Shown here in pieces: positions 8,348 to 17,434 of a stretch of 64,000 bases of DNA (within the stretch, counting starts at the first letter, position 1; each line of letters opens with the position of its first letter). Source of the DNA: Thalassospira sp. TSL5-1. GTDB lineage: Bacteria; Pseudomonadota; Alphaproteobacteria; Rhodospirillales; Thalassospiraceae. The position numbers and the translations under genes are program-made. Location of the stretch: NCBI RefSeq assembly GCF_001907695.1, contig NZ_KV880637.1, positions 1,922,001 to 1,986,000 on the forward strand, read 5' to 3'. The notes beneath the pieces were generated by a model that did no database searches, had not been told where the DNA came from, and was given only the letters and a program-made list of their open reading frames with translations.

Positions 8348-9196
8348 ATGGAATGGCTCACGGAAATCAAGATTCCGCTGGGGAGCTGGATCGCATCCCT
8401 GATGGACGCCCTGAATGCTCATGCCGACTTTGTTTTTTATGCCATCTCGGATGCACTGGGTTTCATCATCGACCACACCGTCGATGCACTGGTATGGTTA
8501 CATCCACTTGTCATTATCGCATTCTTCGCCGGTTTGGCGATCTGGCTGCACAGATCCTGGAAACTGACAGCCTTTACCGTGCTGTCATTGTTGCTGGTTG
8601 TCAATCTTGGCTATTGGGAAGCCACCATGGAAACACTGGCGATGGTGTTTTACGCCACCCTGATCTGTATGGTGATTGGCGTTCCCCTTGGCGTGGCTTC
8701 GGCCCATCGTCCCTGGCTATATCAGGCCCTGCGCCCGATCCTGGATCTGATGCAGACAATCCCGACATTCGTATATCTGATTCCCACCCTGATCCTGTTT
8801 GGCCTGGGTGTGGTGCCCGGTTTGATTTCAACCGTGATTTTTTCCATCGCGGCACCGGTGCGTCTAACCCAGCTTGGCATTGCCTCCACCCCCAAGGCCC
8901 TTATCGAGGCCGGGCAAAGTTTTGGCTGCACCCCGCGCCAGTTGCTGTTCAAGGTTGAACTGCCTTCTGCGATGCCGTCCATCATGGCAGGCCTGACGCA
9001 ATGTATCATGCTCTCGCTTTCGATGGTGGTGATTTCAGCGCTTGTTGGGGCGGATGGCCTGGGCAAACCGGTTGTACGCGCACTTAACACCGTTAACATT
9101 GCACAGGGCTTTGAAGCAGGCCTGGCCATCGTCATCCTGGCAATCGTACTGGACCGCATTTGCCGCCGCGACAACAACGAAAAAACGGGGCAGTAA
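8348..9196 (+). CDS. choW: Choline ABC transporter permease
   Basis: This inner-membrane permease (ProW/OpuAB family) of 282 residues partners with ChoX and ChoV. An N-terminal region of about 45 residues precedes hydrophobic helices beginning ALVWLHPLVIIAFFAGLAIWL. The binding-protein-dependent transport signature region is visible around GQSFGCTPRQLLFKVELP (EAA loop) and the C-terminal VISALVGADGLGKPV. The gene ends 2 bp before choV. Confidence 0.93.
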   Translation: MEWLTEIKIPLGSWIASLMDALNAHADFVFYAISDALGFIIDHTVDALVWLHPLVIIAFFAGLAIWLHRSWKLTAFTVLSLLLVVNLGYWEATMETLAMVFYATLICMVIGVPLGVASAHRPWLYQALRPILDLMQTIPTFVYLIPTLILFGLGVVPGLISTVIFSIAAPVRLTQLGIASTPKALIEAGQSFGCTPRQLLFKVELPSAMPSIMAGLTQCIMLSLSMVVISALVGADGLGKPVVRALNTVNIAQGFEAGLAIVILAIVLDRICRRDNNEKTGQ

Positions 9197-9198
9197 TC

Positions 9199-10401
9199 AT
9201 GACCAACGCCGTTGAATTCGACAATATCGACGTCATTTTTGGCGACCGCCAGCAAGAGGCCCTCGCCCTGCTCGATCAGGGAAAGAACCGGTCGCAAATC
9301 CAGGAGGCCACCAACAATGTGCTGGGCGTTGCCGATGTCAGCTTTAATGTTCCCCAAGGCGAAATCTGCGTCCTGATGGGGCTTTCAGGCTCAGGCAAAT
9401 CTTCACTTTTGCGCTGTGTAAATGGGCTGAACAAAGTATCGCGCGGGTCGTTGCGGGTACGACATGGCGATGGCGACCAGGTTACGGATGTCACCAGTTG
9501 CGATGCCCAAACCCTGCGCACCCTGCGCCGCGAACATGTGGCAATGGTATTTCAGCAGTTCGCCCTGCTGCCTTGGCGAACCGTTGCCGAAAATGTCGGT
9601 TTCGGACTGGAGCTGCGCGGCTTGAGCGCAAAACAGCGCCACGAAATCGTTCAGGAAAAACTGGCTCTTGTCGGGCTCGATGAATGGGCATCAAAATATG
9701 CCCATGAACTTTCAGGTGGCATGCAGCAGCGCGTTGGCCTCGCCCGTGCGTTTGCCACCGATGCCCCCATTCTTCTGATGGACGAACCGTTTTCAGCCCT
9801 TGATCCGCTTATTCGCAATCGCTTGCAGGATGAACTGCTTGACCTGCAGGAAAAGCTGAACAAAACCATCCTGTTTGTTAGCCACGACCTGGATGAAGCC
9901 ATGAAACTGGGCAATTCAATTGCCATCATGGAAGGCGGATATGTGGTACAGCATGGCACACCGGAAGATATCGCGCTGCGCCCGGCAAATGATTATGTTG
10001 CGGACTTTGTCGCGCACATGAACCCGGTAAATATTCTGCGTGGCCGGGCGATCATGCAGCGTGCAACACGCGACATGCGCAATGGGTCTGGAGAATTCGC
10101 CATCGAGGATGAGGACATCAAACTTTTCATCGAAAACGGCGTGGTCAAATCCGCTCAAAATGGCGAACAGCAGGAACTCAAACTTGTTCCTTATGACGGC
10201 ACCGTACCGGATCATCTTGATCCGACCAACAATTCGATCATTTTTGTTGCCGAGGATGATGTTCTTCTCAAAAATCTGATCGAAATTCGAGAAATCACGC
10301 AAAATCCGGTGATCCTGACCCGCGAAAACCGCATTTCAGGCACCTTGGGCCGTCGTGAATTTTTCGCAAGCCTGACGCAAACCGCATCTGTGGCCGATTA
10401 A
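9199..10401 (+). CDS. choV: Choline ABC transporter ATP-binding protein
   Basis: This 400-residue ATPase of the glycine betaine/choline type energises ChoW. It has an N-terminal extension of about 45 residues typical of ProV/ChoV, Walker A GLSGSGKSS, signature LSGGMQQR and Walker B ILLMDEPFSALD, followed by a C-terminal regulatory region of about 120 residues. The ATG at 9199, 2 bp after choW, is chosen over an earlier ATG at 9160 inside choW because the protein then starts MTNAVEFDNIDVIFG as in homologues. Confidence 0.94.
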   Translation: MTNAVEFDNIDVIFGDRQQEALALLDQGKNRSQIQEATNNVLGVADVSFNVPQGEICVLMGLSGSGKSSLLRCVNGLNKVSRGSLRVRHGDGDQVTDVTSCDAQTLRTLRREHVAMVFQQFALLPWRTVAENVGFGLELRGLSAKQRHEIVQEKLALVGLDEWASKYAHELSGGMQQRVGLARAFATDAPILLMDEPFSALDPLIRNRLQDELLDLQEKLNKTILFVSHDLDEAMKLGNSIAIMEGGYVVQHGTPEDIALRPANDYVADFVAHMNPVNILRGRAIMQRATRDMRNGSGEFAIEDEDIKLFIENGVVKSAQNGEQQELKLVPYDGTVPDHLDPTNNSIIFVAEDDVLLKNLIEIREITQNPVILTRENRISGTLGRREFFASLTQTASVAD

Positions 10402-10422
10402 CACGTCGGCATAGGTTTTTGC

Positions 10423-10457
10423 AAAAGGCGGCCTGCTTTACCCGGGCCGCCTTTTTC
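10423..10457 (+). terminator. Intrinsic terminator of choXWV
   Basis: The stem AAAAGGCGGCC / GGGCCGCCTTTTT encloses a loop of about 10 nt and ends in a T-run. It lies between choV and the convergent moaD and may serve both strands. Confidence 0.85.
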
Positions 10458-10486
10458 TATTTTCCAAGTCCCACAAAAACGTTAAC

Positions 10487-10738
10487 TCATCCGCCGGTAA
10501 CAGGTGGAAACAGGGCAATTTCGCGTGCTTCCCCAATCACGTCATCGGCATGGGCAAATTCCTGATCCAGGGCGACACGCACCAATGCAGGATCATTCAG
10601 TGCCGCAGCATAATTTTCGCCCTGTGTCGGCATCCATGCCAACAGGTCCGCAACAGTGCCAATATCGGCGGGCACATCAAGCGTTTCTTCGGCTTTCCCG
10701 ATCCGATCCTTGACCCATGCAAAATACACAAACTTCAT
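10487..10738 (-). CDS. moaD: Molybdopterin synthase sulfur-carrier subunit
   Basis: This is a ubiquitin-like sulfur carrier that, as a C-terminal thiocarboxylate, donates sulfur to cyclic pyranopterin in molybdenum cofactor synthesis. It has 83 residues, close to E. coli MoaD (81). The N-terminal strand is MKFVYFAWVKDRIG and the diagnostic C-terminus is ALFPPVTGG. The ATG at 10738 has GGA at good spacing. An ATG two codons earlier (10744) is the alternative. The usual partner moaE is not adjacent, and the gene follows the LysR gene on the same strand. Confidence 0.88.
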   Translation of the reverse strand: MKFVYFAWVKDRIGKAEETLDVPADIGTVADLLAWMPTQGENYAAALNDPALVRVALDQEFAHADDVIGEAREIALFPPVTGG

Positions 10739-10810
10739 CTTCATTCCGATTTAATTCCAAGGTTCCTTATATGCTTGCGCAATGCCAAGCATCAGGCAAG
10801 GGACAAAACC

Positions 10811-11755
10811 TTAGGAATAGATAAAATATCCGCCCGGTGCAGCTGACAGACGTGACGTTAAATTATCGATGAAAAAACGTTCTGCCCGGCCAAGCGACAT
10901 GCGCGGATTGGTCACAAGATAAATATCAATCGCGGGTGGGGCCTCATACGGGGGCAATTGCCACAACACACCGCGATCACGAGCACTTTTGACCACATGA
11001 ATCGGCAGCGGACCAATGCCCAGCCCGGCATTGATCAACCGGCGGACCTCCTCCAGATGTGGGCTGGTGGCAATGACCTTTCCCTTCATCCCTTCGCGCG
11101 CGCGCAAAACGGCAACAGGTGCTAGCGCATCCGATAACTGATCGGTGGAAAAGGACACAAAGGCTTCATGGCGCAAATCCGCCAATGTCACGTCCTTACG
11201 GCCAAAAAGGTGGTGTGTTGGTCCACAAAAAAATCCGAAATGCTCCCGATAGAGCCTGCGGTAATCAAGACGCGGATGTTGTTCGTTCACCAGGCATATG
11301 CCGAAACTGGCCTGCTGCGATAAAACCTGGCTCACAACATGGGCCGATGTCGCGACATTAATTTCATATGTCACATGTGGATGCTGGCGATTAAATTCAA
11401 ACAGGGCTTCATCCAATGGCGGGAACACAACGTGGCTTGCCATCCATAAATGCAAATGCCCCGTCAATTGACTGCCACTATCCTGCATCACATCGGATAA
11501 TCGCCCGATTGCCCCGCAAATTTCACGACATTCATGATAAAGCGCCAGCCCCTGTTCCGTCACTTCAAACCGGCCCCGTTCACGGTCTATCAGGCGTGCG
11601 CCAATCTGGTCTTCCAAACGTTTCAGGGCATTGCTGACGCTGGGCTGACGCAACAATAACCTGTTTGCCGCCCCGGTGATGGAACGTTCCTCCACAATCA
11701 CCGTGAAAGTATGCAGCAAATTCCAGTCAAACCTGCGCTTGGAAATATCGTCCAT
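10811..11755 (-). CDS. LysR-family transcriptional regulator
   Basis: This 314-residue LysR regulator has an N-terminal winged helix-turn-helix (about residues 8-65, containing SITGAANRLLLRQPSVSNALKR) and a C-terminal effector-binding domain of two alpha/beta lobes. The ATG at 11755 has GAGG about 6 nt upstream; a GTG two codons earlier (11761) is also possible. It is divergent from the polyamine-type transporter operon beginning at 11922 and is its likely regulator. A perfect dyad (11762-11782) with LysR T-N11-A spacing overlaps its own ribosome-binding site. The ligand is unknown but presumably relates to the transported amine. Confidence 0.85.
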   Translation of the reverse strand: MDDISKRRFDWNLLHTFTVIVEERSITGAANRLLLRQPSVSNALKRLEDQIGARLIDRERGRFEVTEQGLALYHECREICGAIGRLSDVMQDSGSQLTGHLHLWMASHVVFPPLDEALFEFNRQHPHVTYEINVATSAHVVSQVLSQQASFGICLVNEQHPRLDYRRLYREHFGFFCGPTHHLFGRKDVTLADLRHEAFVSFSTDQLSDALAPVAVLRAREGMKGKVIATSPHLEEVRRLINAGLGIGPLPIHVVKSARDRGVLWQLPPYEAPPAIDIYLVTNPRMSLGRAERFFIDNLTSRLSAAPGGYFIYS

Positions 11756-11761
11756 AGCCAC

Positions 11762-11782
11762 CTCATAGCCATTTGCTATGAG
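11762..11782. promoter_or_regulatory. LysR-type operator (dyad) overlapping the LysR gene's ribosome-binding site
   Basis: Perfect 8-bp arms CTCATAGC and GCTATGAG flank CATTT, and the inner positions give T-N11-A, the LysR-family hallmark. A related partial site CTATTTGCGCTATAG lies at 11798-11812. The dyad abuts the regulator's start, which fits autorepression. As RNA it could also form a hairpin that hides the Shine-Dalgarno. Confidence 0.6.
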
Positions 11783-11921
11783 TTATATTCTACTTATCTA
11801 TTTGCGCTATAGGCAAGCATAAGGTGAAATATCGCCAATATGGAAACCGGCAAGACAGATTGCCCGGCATAAAAAGCCAACAAAACAATATTCCTTTATG
11901 CCGCATAAACGGGAGGCCCAC

Positions 11922-12797
11922 ATGGCCGCTGGTGTCGCAAGGGCGCAAAAACGCGCCCCGTGGATACTGCTTTCGCCGTCACTGGTGACGATCGGATTTT
12001 TGCTGATCATACCGATGATGTTTATCGTGGTTTATTCCTTCTGGCTGCGCACGGCAACCGGCGCGGATCAAAGCGGCTTTTACCTTGATAACTGGCAGGA
12101 AGTTCTCTCCGATCGCTTTTATCGCGACATCCTGTTGCAAACCCTGAAAATCGCCTTTTTCACCACCATCATTTGCGCGGTCATCGGCTATATTCCAGCT
12201 TATTTCGTCGCCAATACCCGGATGCGATCAAAAACACTGCTGCTGATCATGCTGATGCTGCCATTCTGGATCAGCTACATCATCCGTACCATGTCCTGGA
12301 TCAATATTCTGGGTACGTCGGGCGCTATTAACGGCCTGTTGCTGTGGGCGGGCATTATCGATAACCCGCTAAATATGCTCTATAACCAGACAACGGTTAT
12401 TCTCGGTCTGGTGCATTATTTACTGCCTTTCATGATTTTGAATGTCTATGTCAGCCTGGAAGGCATTGACAAAAACCTGACCGAAGCTGCCGAAAGCCTG
12501 GGCTGCAATGGCTTCCAGGCCTTCCGCGAAGTTACATTGCCGCTTTCCTTTCCCGGTCTGGCGGCAGGCTCGCTTCTGTGTTTTGTGCTGGCATCAGGCA
12601 CCTATATCACCCCGCTTATCCTCGGTGGCCCGCGTGATGCGATGTTTGCCAATCTGGTCTTTGAAGCCATCATTACGCAGCTTAACTGGCCGCTGGGCTC
12701 GGCCCTGTCACTGGTTCTTCTGGCACTGCTGGGCGCGCTGGTCGTGATTTACACCCGTTATCTCGGCGTTGATCAAATCGCCAAAAGTTTCCGGTAA
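11922..12797 (+). CDS. ABC transporter permease, spermidine/putrescine type (PotB-like)
   Basis: This inner-membrane permease has 291 residues and about six helices. After a cytoplasmic start, the first helix is LVTIGFLLIIPMMFIVVYSF, and the EAA-type loop AAESLGCNGFQAFREVTLP is clear. The ATG at 11922 is preceded by GGGAGG; an ATG eight codons earlier (11898) lacks such a site. It is the first gene of an operon running to about 22319. It pairs with the next permease, the Tat-exported binding protein and the ATPase. Confidence 0.9.
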   Translation: MAAGVARAQKRAPWILLSPSLVTIGFLLIIPMMFIVVYSFWLRTATGADQSGFYLDNWQEVLSDRFYRDILLQTLKIAFFTTIICAVIGYIPAYFVANTRMRSKTLLLIMLMLPFWISYIIRTMSWINILGTSGAINGLLLWAGIIDNPLNMLYNQTTVILGLVHYLLPFMILNVYVSLEGIDKNLTEAAESLGCNGFQAFREVTLPLSFPGLAAGSLLCFVLASGTYITPLILGGPRDAMFANLVFEAIITQLNWPLGSALSLVLLALLGALVVIYTRYLGVDQIAKSFR

Positions 12798-12809
12798 GGG
12801 GAATTGATC

Positions 12810-13619
12810 ATGATAAAAGGCTGGTCTCTAATCCGTATCGCAACCATTCTGGTTTATCTGTTTTTGTTTGCCCCTGTGGCCGTTGTTATTTTGCTGGCCT
12901 TCAATGCCAATCAGTTTGGCAGTTTCCCCATCGAAGGCTTTTCGCTGCGCTGGTTTGACTCCCTATTGCACAACGATGCCATCGTTCGGGCCTTCAAAAC
13001 CTCGCTGCTACTGGGCGTTCTGACCAGCGCCATTTCCACCACGATTGGCACAATGGCCGCCGTTGCGATGGTCCGTTACGATTTTCCCGGCAAAAAGGCC
13101 ATTTCCAGCCTGTTAATCGCCCCCATCCTGATCCCGGAGGTGGTGCTGGCTGTGGCCCTGTTGCTGTTCCTGCAATTTTTGGCCCTGCCCAAAAGTTTTG
13201 GCCTGCTGTTAATGGGGCATGTGGTCTTCACCCTGCCCTTTGTGCTGCTGGTGGTGCAGGCACGGCTTGTTTCCATTCGCCGCGATGTTGAAGAAGCCGC
13301 CATGAGCCTCGGGGCAACACCGATACAGACCTTTTTTGAAATTACTCTGCCGCTGATGCTGCCAGCCGTAATGGCCGGGATGCTGTTTTCCTTCACCATT
13401 TCGTTTGACGACATTACCGGCACGCTGTTCTGGAAACCAGGTGGTGTTGAAACAGTCCCCACACAAATTTTTGCCATGCTGCGCAATTCCATCAGTCCGG
13501 AAATCAATGCCTTGGGTGCCGTTATGGTGATTTTTACCGTCGCCCTGCCCCTTGTCGCCACTGCCATTGCACGTCGCCTTTCAGCCGCGCGCATAAAAAC
13601 CAACAAAGCCAAACAATGA
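12810..13619 (+). CDS. ABC transporter permease, spermidine/putrescine type (PotC-like)
   Basis: This second permease has 269 residues and six predicted helices (first: IATILVYLFLFAPVAVVILLAF), with the EAA loop EAAMSLGATPIQTFFEITLP. The ATG at 12810 has AAGGGG upstream; a TTG two codons earlier is disfavoured. It follows the PotB-like gene by 12 bp and forms the heterodimeric channel with it. Confidence 0.9.
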   Translation: MIKGWSLIRIATILVYLFLFAPVAVVILLAFNANQFGSFPIEGFSLRWFDSLLHNDAIVRAFKTSLLLGVLTSAISTTIGTMAAVAMVRYDFPGKKAISSLLIAPILIPEVVLAVALLLFLQFLALPKSFGLLLMGHVVFTLPFVLLVVQARLVSIRRDVEEAAMSLGATPIQTFFEITLPLMLPAVMAGMLFSFTISFDDITGTLFWKPGGVETVPTQIFAMLRNSISPEINALGAVMVIFTVALPLVATAIARRLSAARIKTNKAKQ

Positions 13620-13694
13620 AACGGGTACACCCGTCACAAAACACAACAAAAAGACAAAACCAAAATATCAAACCTTTATCAGGAGGCTTAACCC

Positions 13695-14849
13695 ATGGAT
13701 GAGACGAAACGCTACGAACGCCTGCTAAGCCGTTATAGAAATGGCGACATTAACCGCCGTACTTTTTTGACCGTACTGGGTGCTGCTGGCGTTACAGCAG
13801 GAATCGTCGGCGGACCGATGGGCATGCTGGTAAAATCCGCCAAGGCGGCAACCCCGCAACAGGTTCGCTTTGATGGCTGGGGCGGCGTTGTATCTGAAGC
13901 ATTTGAAAAATACGCCTTCGAACCCTACACAAAAAAAACCGGTATCAAGGTGGTTTCGGGCACCTTTGGCGGGGCGGATGAATATCTGGCACGGGTTAAA
14001 TCCAGCCAGCCAGGCGAATTTAATCTGGCCCATCTTTCTGGTGTGTTTGATTACGCCCGCTATCACGGCCTGGAGCTCAGCTCGGAACTTAATGAAGCCA
14101 ATATTCCCAACCTAAAAACGGTCATTACCAACCTGATCGAACCTTTACGCAAAATCTCGGACGGTAAACTCTCCGCCGTGCCCTACGATTATGGCACCAC
14201 CGGTATTGCCTATAACCGCAAACATATCAGCGATGATGAAGCCAAAGCCAAAGGGGCCAAGCTGATGGTTGATGACGCCTATAAAGGCAAAATCGGCGGC
14301 TGGGCGGAGTGGAAAACCCGTATCTGGTATGGCGCCCTGCAATCCGACCAGGACCCGAATAACATTCAGGATATGGAAGCGGTTTGGGACATGATCCGTA
14401 AGCATCGGGATCTGGCCCTTAAATACTGGACCTCAGGCGCGGAACTGATGAGCCTGCTTGCCGAAGAGGAAATTTATGTCACCGAAGGCTGGTCGGGCCG
14501 TATTCGGGCCCTTCAGGATCAGGGGCATGATATTGGCTATTTTGACCCCAAAGGCGGCCTTGGCTGGCAGGAATGTATCTTCGTTCTGAAAGGAAGCCCG
14601 ATGGCCGCCTGCGAAGAACTGCTCAACTTCATGCTGGAACCCGAAGTCGCCATTGCGGTGGCCGAAGGGCAGTTCTATCCGCCTGCGCTTGACCCGCAAA
14701 AGGTGGAACTGGGCAAGATCATCCCCACCCTGCCCGCCTTTGACCCCACCGGCACACTCGATGGCCTTAGCTTTTTTGATCCGGCTTACTGGAACAAAAA
14801 CGAAGCCGACTGGTCCAAGAAATTCTCGCGGGTACAGCGCGGTTATTAA
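13695..14849 (+). CDS. Extracellular solute-binding protein, PotD/PotF family, Tat-exported
   Basis: This is the periplasmic receptor of the importer, 384 residues long. The N-terminus has a twin-arginine motif (NRRTFL, Arg21-Arg22) before a hydrophobic stretch ending SAKAA near residue 52, indicating folded export by Tat. The mature protein contains polyamine-binding-protein landmarks such as VPYDYGTTGIAYNRKHI and a C-terminal FYPPALDP region. AGGAGG lies before the ATG. The precise ligand is not readable. The operon suggests an acylated polyamine, beta-amino acid or similar amine. Confidence 0.88.
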   Translation: MDETKRYERLLSRYRNGDINRRTFLTVLGAAGVTAGIVGGPMGMLVKSAKAATPQQVRFDGWGGVVSEAFEKYAFEPYTKKTGIKVVSGTFGGADEYLARVKSSQPGEFNLAHLSGVFDYARYHGLELSSELNEANIPNLKTVITNLIEPLRKISDGKLSAVPYDYGTTGIAYNRKHISDDEAKAKGAKLMVDDAYKGKIGGWAEWKTRIWYGALQSDQDPNNIQDMEAVWDMIRKHRDLALKYWTSGAELMSLLAEEEIYVTEGWSGRIRALQDQGHDIGYFDPKGGLGWQECIFVLKGSPMAACEELLNFMLEPEVAIAVAEGQFYPPALDPQKVELGKIIPTLPAFDPTGTLDGLSFFDPAYWNKNEADWSKKFSRVQRGY

Positions 14850-14864
14850 CCACGTTCCGCCAAG

Positions 14865-14912
14865 ACAACCCGGCTTTGCCAATGTCTCCCCTCTGCGGGC
14901 CGGGTTGTTTTA
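14865..14912 (+). terminator. Hairpin with T-run after the solute-binding protein gene
   Basis: Ten-bp arms ACAACCCGGC and GCCGGGTTGT with a long (24-nt) loop are followed by TTTT. As the ATPase gene follows on the same strand, this is probably a partial terminator or stabilising structure that raises binding-protein levels over the rest of the operon. Confidence 0.6.
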
Positions 14913-14938
14913 AAAACCAATGACAAAGGTTTGAAAAC

Positions 14939-16039
14939 ATGGCCCAACGCCAGCATGCTGTTGAAATGCGCAATGTCGTAAAACGATATGGCGAATTCAC
15001 TGCCGTTAAAAAAATGGATCTGACCGTTCCTGAAAACAGCTTTGTCACGTTTTTGGGGCCATCGGGATGTGGTAAAACCACAACCCTGCGCATGATTGCA
15101 GGCCTGACGGACATTACCGAAGGCGACCTTATCATCCGGGACCGGCGGGTTAACGACCTGCCCATCCATAAACGCAATCTGGGGCTGGTCTTTCAGAATT
15201 ACGCCCTGTTTCCACACAAAACCATTTTTGAAAATATCGCCTTTGGCCTGAAATATCGCAATGTCAACAAGGCCGATATTGCGCAAAAGGTTAAATCCGC
15301 CCTGGATCTGGTGCAGTTGCCACATGTAGCGGACCGCTACCCCAACCAGCTTTCTGGCGGGCAACAACAGCGTATTGCCCTGGCCCGCGCCATTGTGATT
15401 GAACCAGATGTATTGCTGCTTGACGAACCCCTGTCGGCCCTTGATGCGAACCTGCGCGAAGAAATGCGTGTCGAGCTGAAACGTATTCAACGCGAATTGG
15501 GCGTTGCCACCGTTTTTGTCACCCATGACCAGTCCGAAGCCCTGGCAATGTCAGACAAACTGGTGGTTATGAAAGACGGCATTGTCGAACAGGAAGGCGC
15601 ACCGCAAGACGTTTACAATAACCCATCATCGGCCTTTGTGGCCGATTTTCTGGGGCATTCCAACATCTTTACCGGAAAATTGTCCGAACCATCGGGTGAG
15701 ACAGCACCTGTCGAACTTGAAGGCGGAACAATCCTTCGAACCACTGCCCATCAAATACAGCGTGTTAACCGCCAGCAAAATATTCGTGCCGTTATCCGGG
15801 CAGAAAAAATTATGGTTTCAACCAATCAAAGCCCGGCCTCAAACGATAGCACCAGCATCCCCGGCCGCATCAAAACCGTTGATTATCTGGGGCAAATGGC
15901 CCGCTATTTCATCACTGCCGAGGGCCAGGACTGGCAAGTGATCAACCCGATTGATCAGCATCCCTTTGGCGAAGGTGCCGAGATTTTCATGCACATTCCT
16001 GCACGTAACTGTGTGTTGTTACCCGGTCATACCGACTGA
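14939..16039 (+). CDS. ABC transporter ATP-binding protein, spermidine/putrescine type (PotA-like)
   Basis: This 366-residue ATPase has Walker [11 protein letters not shown], signature [13 protein letters not shown] and Walker [13 protein letters not shown], then the H-loop [10 protein letters not shown]. The last 110 residues or so form a TOBE-type regulatory domain, as in PotA. It completes the four-component importer encoded by 11922-16039. Confidence 0.92.
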   Translation: MAQRQHAVEMRNVVKRYGEFTAVKKMDLTVPENSFVTFLGPSGCGKTTTLRMIAGLTDITEGDLIIRDRRVNDLPIHKRNLGLVFQNYALFPHKTIFENIAFGLKYRNVNKADIAQKVKSALDLVQLPHVADRYPNQLSGGQQQRIALARAIVIEPDVLLLDEPLSALDANLREEMRVELKRIQRELGVATVFVTHDQSEALAMSDKLVVMKDGIVEQEGAPQDVYNNPSSAFVADFLGHSNIFTGKLSEPSGETAPVELEGGTILRTTAHQIQRVNRQQNIRAVIRAEKIMVSTNQSPASNDSTSIPGRIKTVDYLGQMARYFITAEGQDWQVINPIDQHPFGEGAEIFMHIPARNCVLLPGHTD

Positions 16040-16062
16040 CCGGTTTTAGAAAGCCCCACGAA

Positions 16063-17433
16063 ATGACCCATGAAACGACAAAAGCCGGGCATAACCGGGA
16101 TTCCAAGCTGTTCTATCAAAGCCGTTCCCGTCGCCCGCTGATTGACCACGCCAAAGGCGTGTATATGTGGGATGTGAATGGCCAGCGTTACATCGATGCG
16201 TCCAGCGGCGCGATGGTCAGCAATATTGGCCATAGTGATCCGCGTGTTCTTGCTGCCATGCAAGCCCAAATGGAACAGGCGACTTTCGCCTACCGCCTGC
16301 ATTTTGAAAATGAGGCCGCCGAGACTTTGGCCTGGCGCCTGGCCCAATATGCGCCGGGCGATCTGGAGCGGGTGTTTTTTGTTTCCGGCGGGTCGGAGGC
16401 TGTTGAAAGCTGCCTGAAACTGGCGCGCCAATACACGCTTGCCATTGGGCAGGCGCAGCGCAGCAAGGTCATTTCACGCTTTCCCAGCTATCATGGTTCG
16501 ACCCTGGGCGCGCTTGCGATCACCGGATATACACCGATGCACGCGCCCTTTGCCCCAATGATGGTGGACCAACCCAAAATCCCGGCACCAACATGTTATC
16601 TGGACCGCGATGACCTGAGTGATCATGAACGCGGCCTGAAATATGCAAACATGCTGGAAGCCGAAATTCTGCGCCAGGGGCCGGAAACCGTGCTGGCCTT
16701 TATCATGGAGCCTGTCGGTGGAGCCGCCACGGGTGCCCTTGTTGCACCTGACAGCTATTACCAGCGGATTCGCAACATATGCGACCAATATGGCGTGTTG
16801 TTGATTTATGACGAGGTCATGACCGGGGCGGGCCGCACCGGCAAATATTTTGCCGCCGAACACTGGAATATCGTGCCCGATATTATCGCCGTCTCCAAGG
16901 GACTGGCAGCAGGTTACGCACCGCTGGGCGCCATGATTGCCCCGGACCGGATCGTCAGCCCCGTGCTGGATCATGGCGGATTTATTCATGGTTACACCTA
17001 TGCGGGCAACCCGATTGCCTGTGCGGCGGGCAATGCCGTGCTTGATGTAATTGAACAGGATAACCTGCTGGAAAATGCCACGTCTTCAGGGGCCTCCCTG
17101 AAAGCCGAACTGACCAAACTGATGGCGTCATTCCCCTTCATCGGCGATGTCCGTGGCAAGGGCCTGTTGCTGGCACTCGAACTTGTTGCCAATCGCGACA
17201 CAATGGAACCGATTGCCCCCAAGCATATGGCCGCTGCAAGGCTGGTCGATATTGCTTACGACAAAGGGCTGATCATTTACTGGCGGCGTACCCGGGGCGG
17301 GTATCGTGGCGATCATATTATGGTTTGCCCACCCCTAACCATCACCCCCGACCAGTTTGGCGATATTCTTGATCCGTTGCGCGATGCCCTGACCCAGCTT
17401 GAAAGCGAACTCAAACAGGCGGGAGCAATTTGA
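16063..17433 (+). CDS. Class III (omega) PLP-dependent aminotransferase
   Basis: It transfers an amino group from an omega- or beta-amino substrate to a keto acid. At 456 residues it is typical for the class. Landmarks are FFVSGGSEAVES (phosphate loop), SYHGST, LIYDEVMTG with Asp250 contacting the PLP ring, and AVSKGLAAGYAP with Lys279 as the PLP lysine. Its frame ends next to the BKACE gene, and the two products could act in sequence: transamination of a beta-amino acid gives the beta-keto acid that BKACE enzymes cleave. The substrate is an inference. Confidence 0.9.
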   Translation: MTHETTKAGHNRDSKLFYQSRSRRPLIDHAKGVYMWDVNGQRYIDASSGAMVSNIGHSDPRVLAAMQAQMEQATFAYRLHFENEAAETLAWRLAQYAPGDLERVFFVSGGSEAVESCLKLARQYTLAIGQAQRSKVISRFPSYHGSTLGALAITGYTPMHAPFAPMMVDQPKIPAPTCYLDRDDLSDHERGLKYANMLEAEILRQGPETVLAFIMEPVGGAATGALVAPDSYYQRIRNICDQYGVLLIYDEVMTGAGRTGKYFAAEHWNIVPDIIAVSKGLAAGYAPLGAMIAPDRIVSPVLDHGGFIHGYTYAGNPIACAAGNAVLDVIEQDNLLENATSSGASLKAELTKLMASFPFIGDVRGKGLLLALELVANRDTMEPIAPKHMAAARLVDIAYDKGLIIYWRRTRGGYRGDHIMVCPPLTITPDQFGDILDPLRDALTQLESELKQAGAI

Positions 17434-17434
17434 T

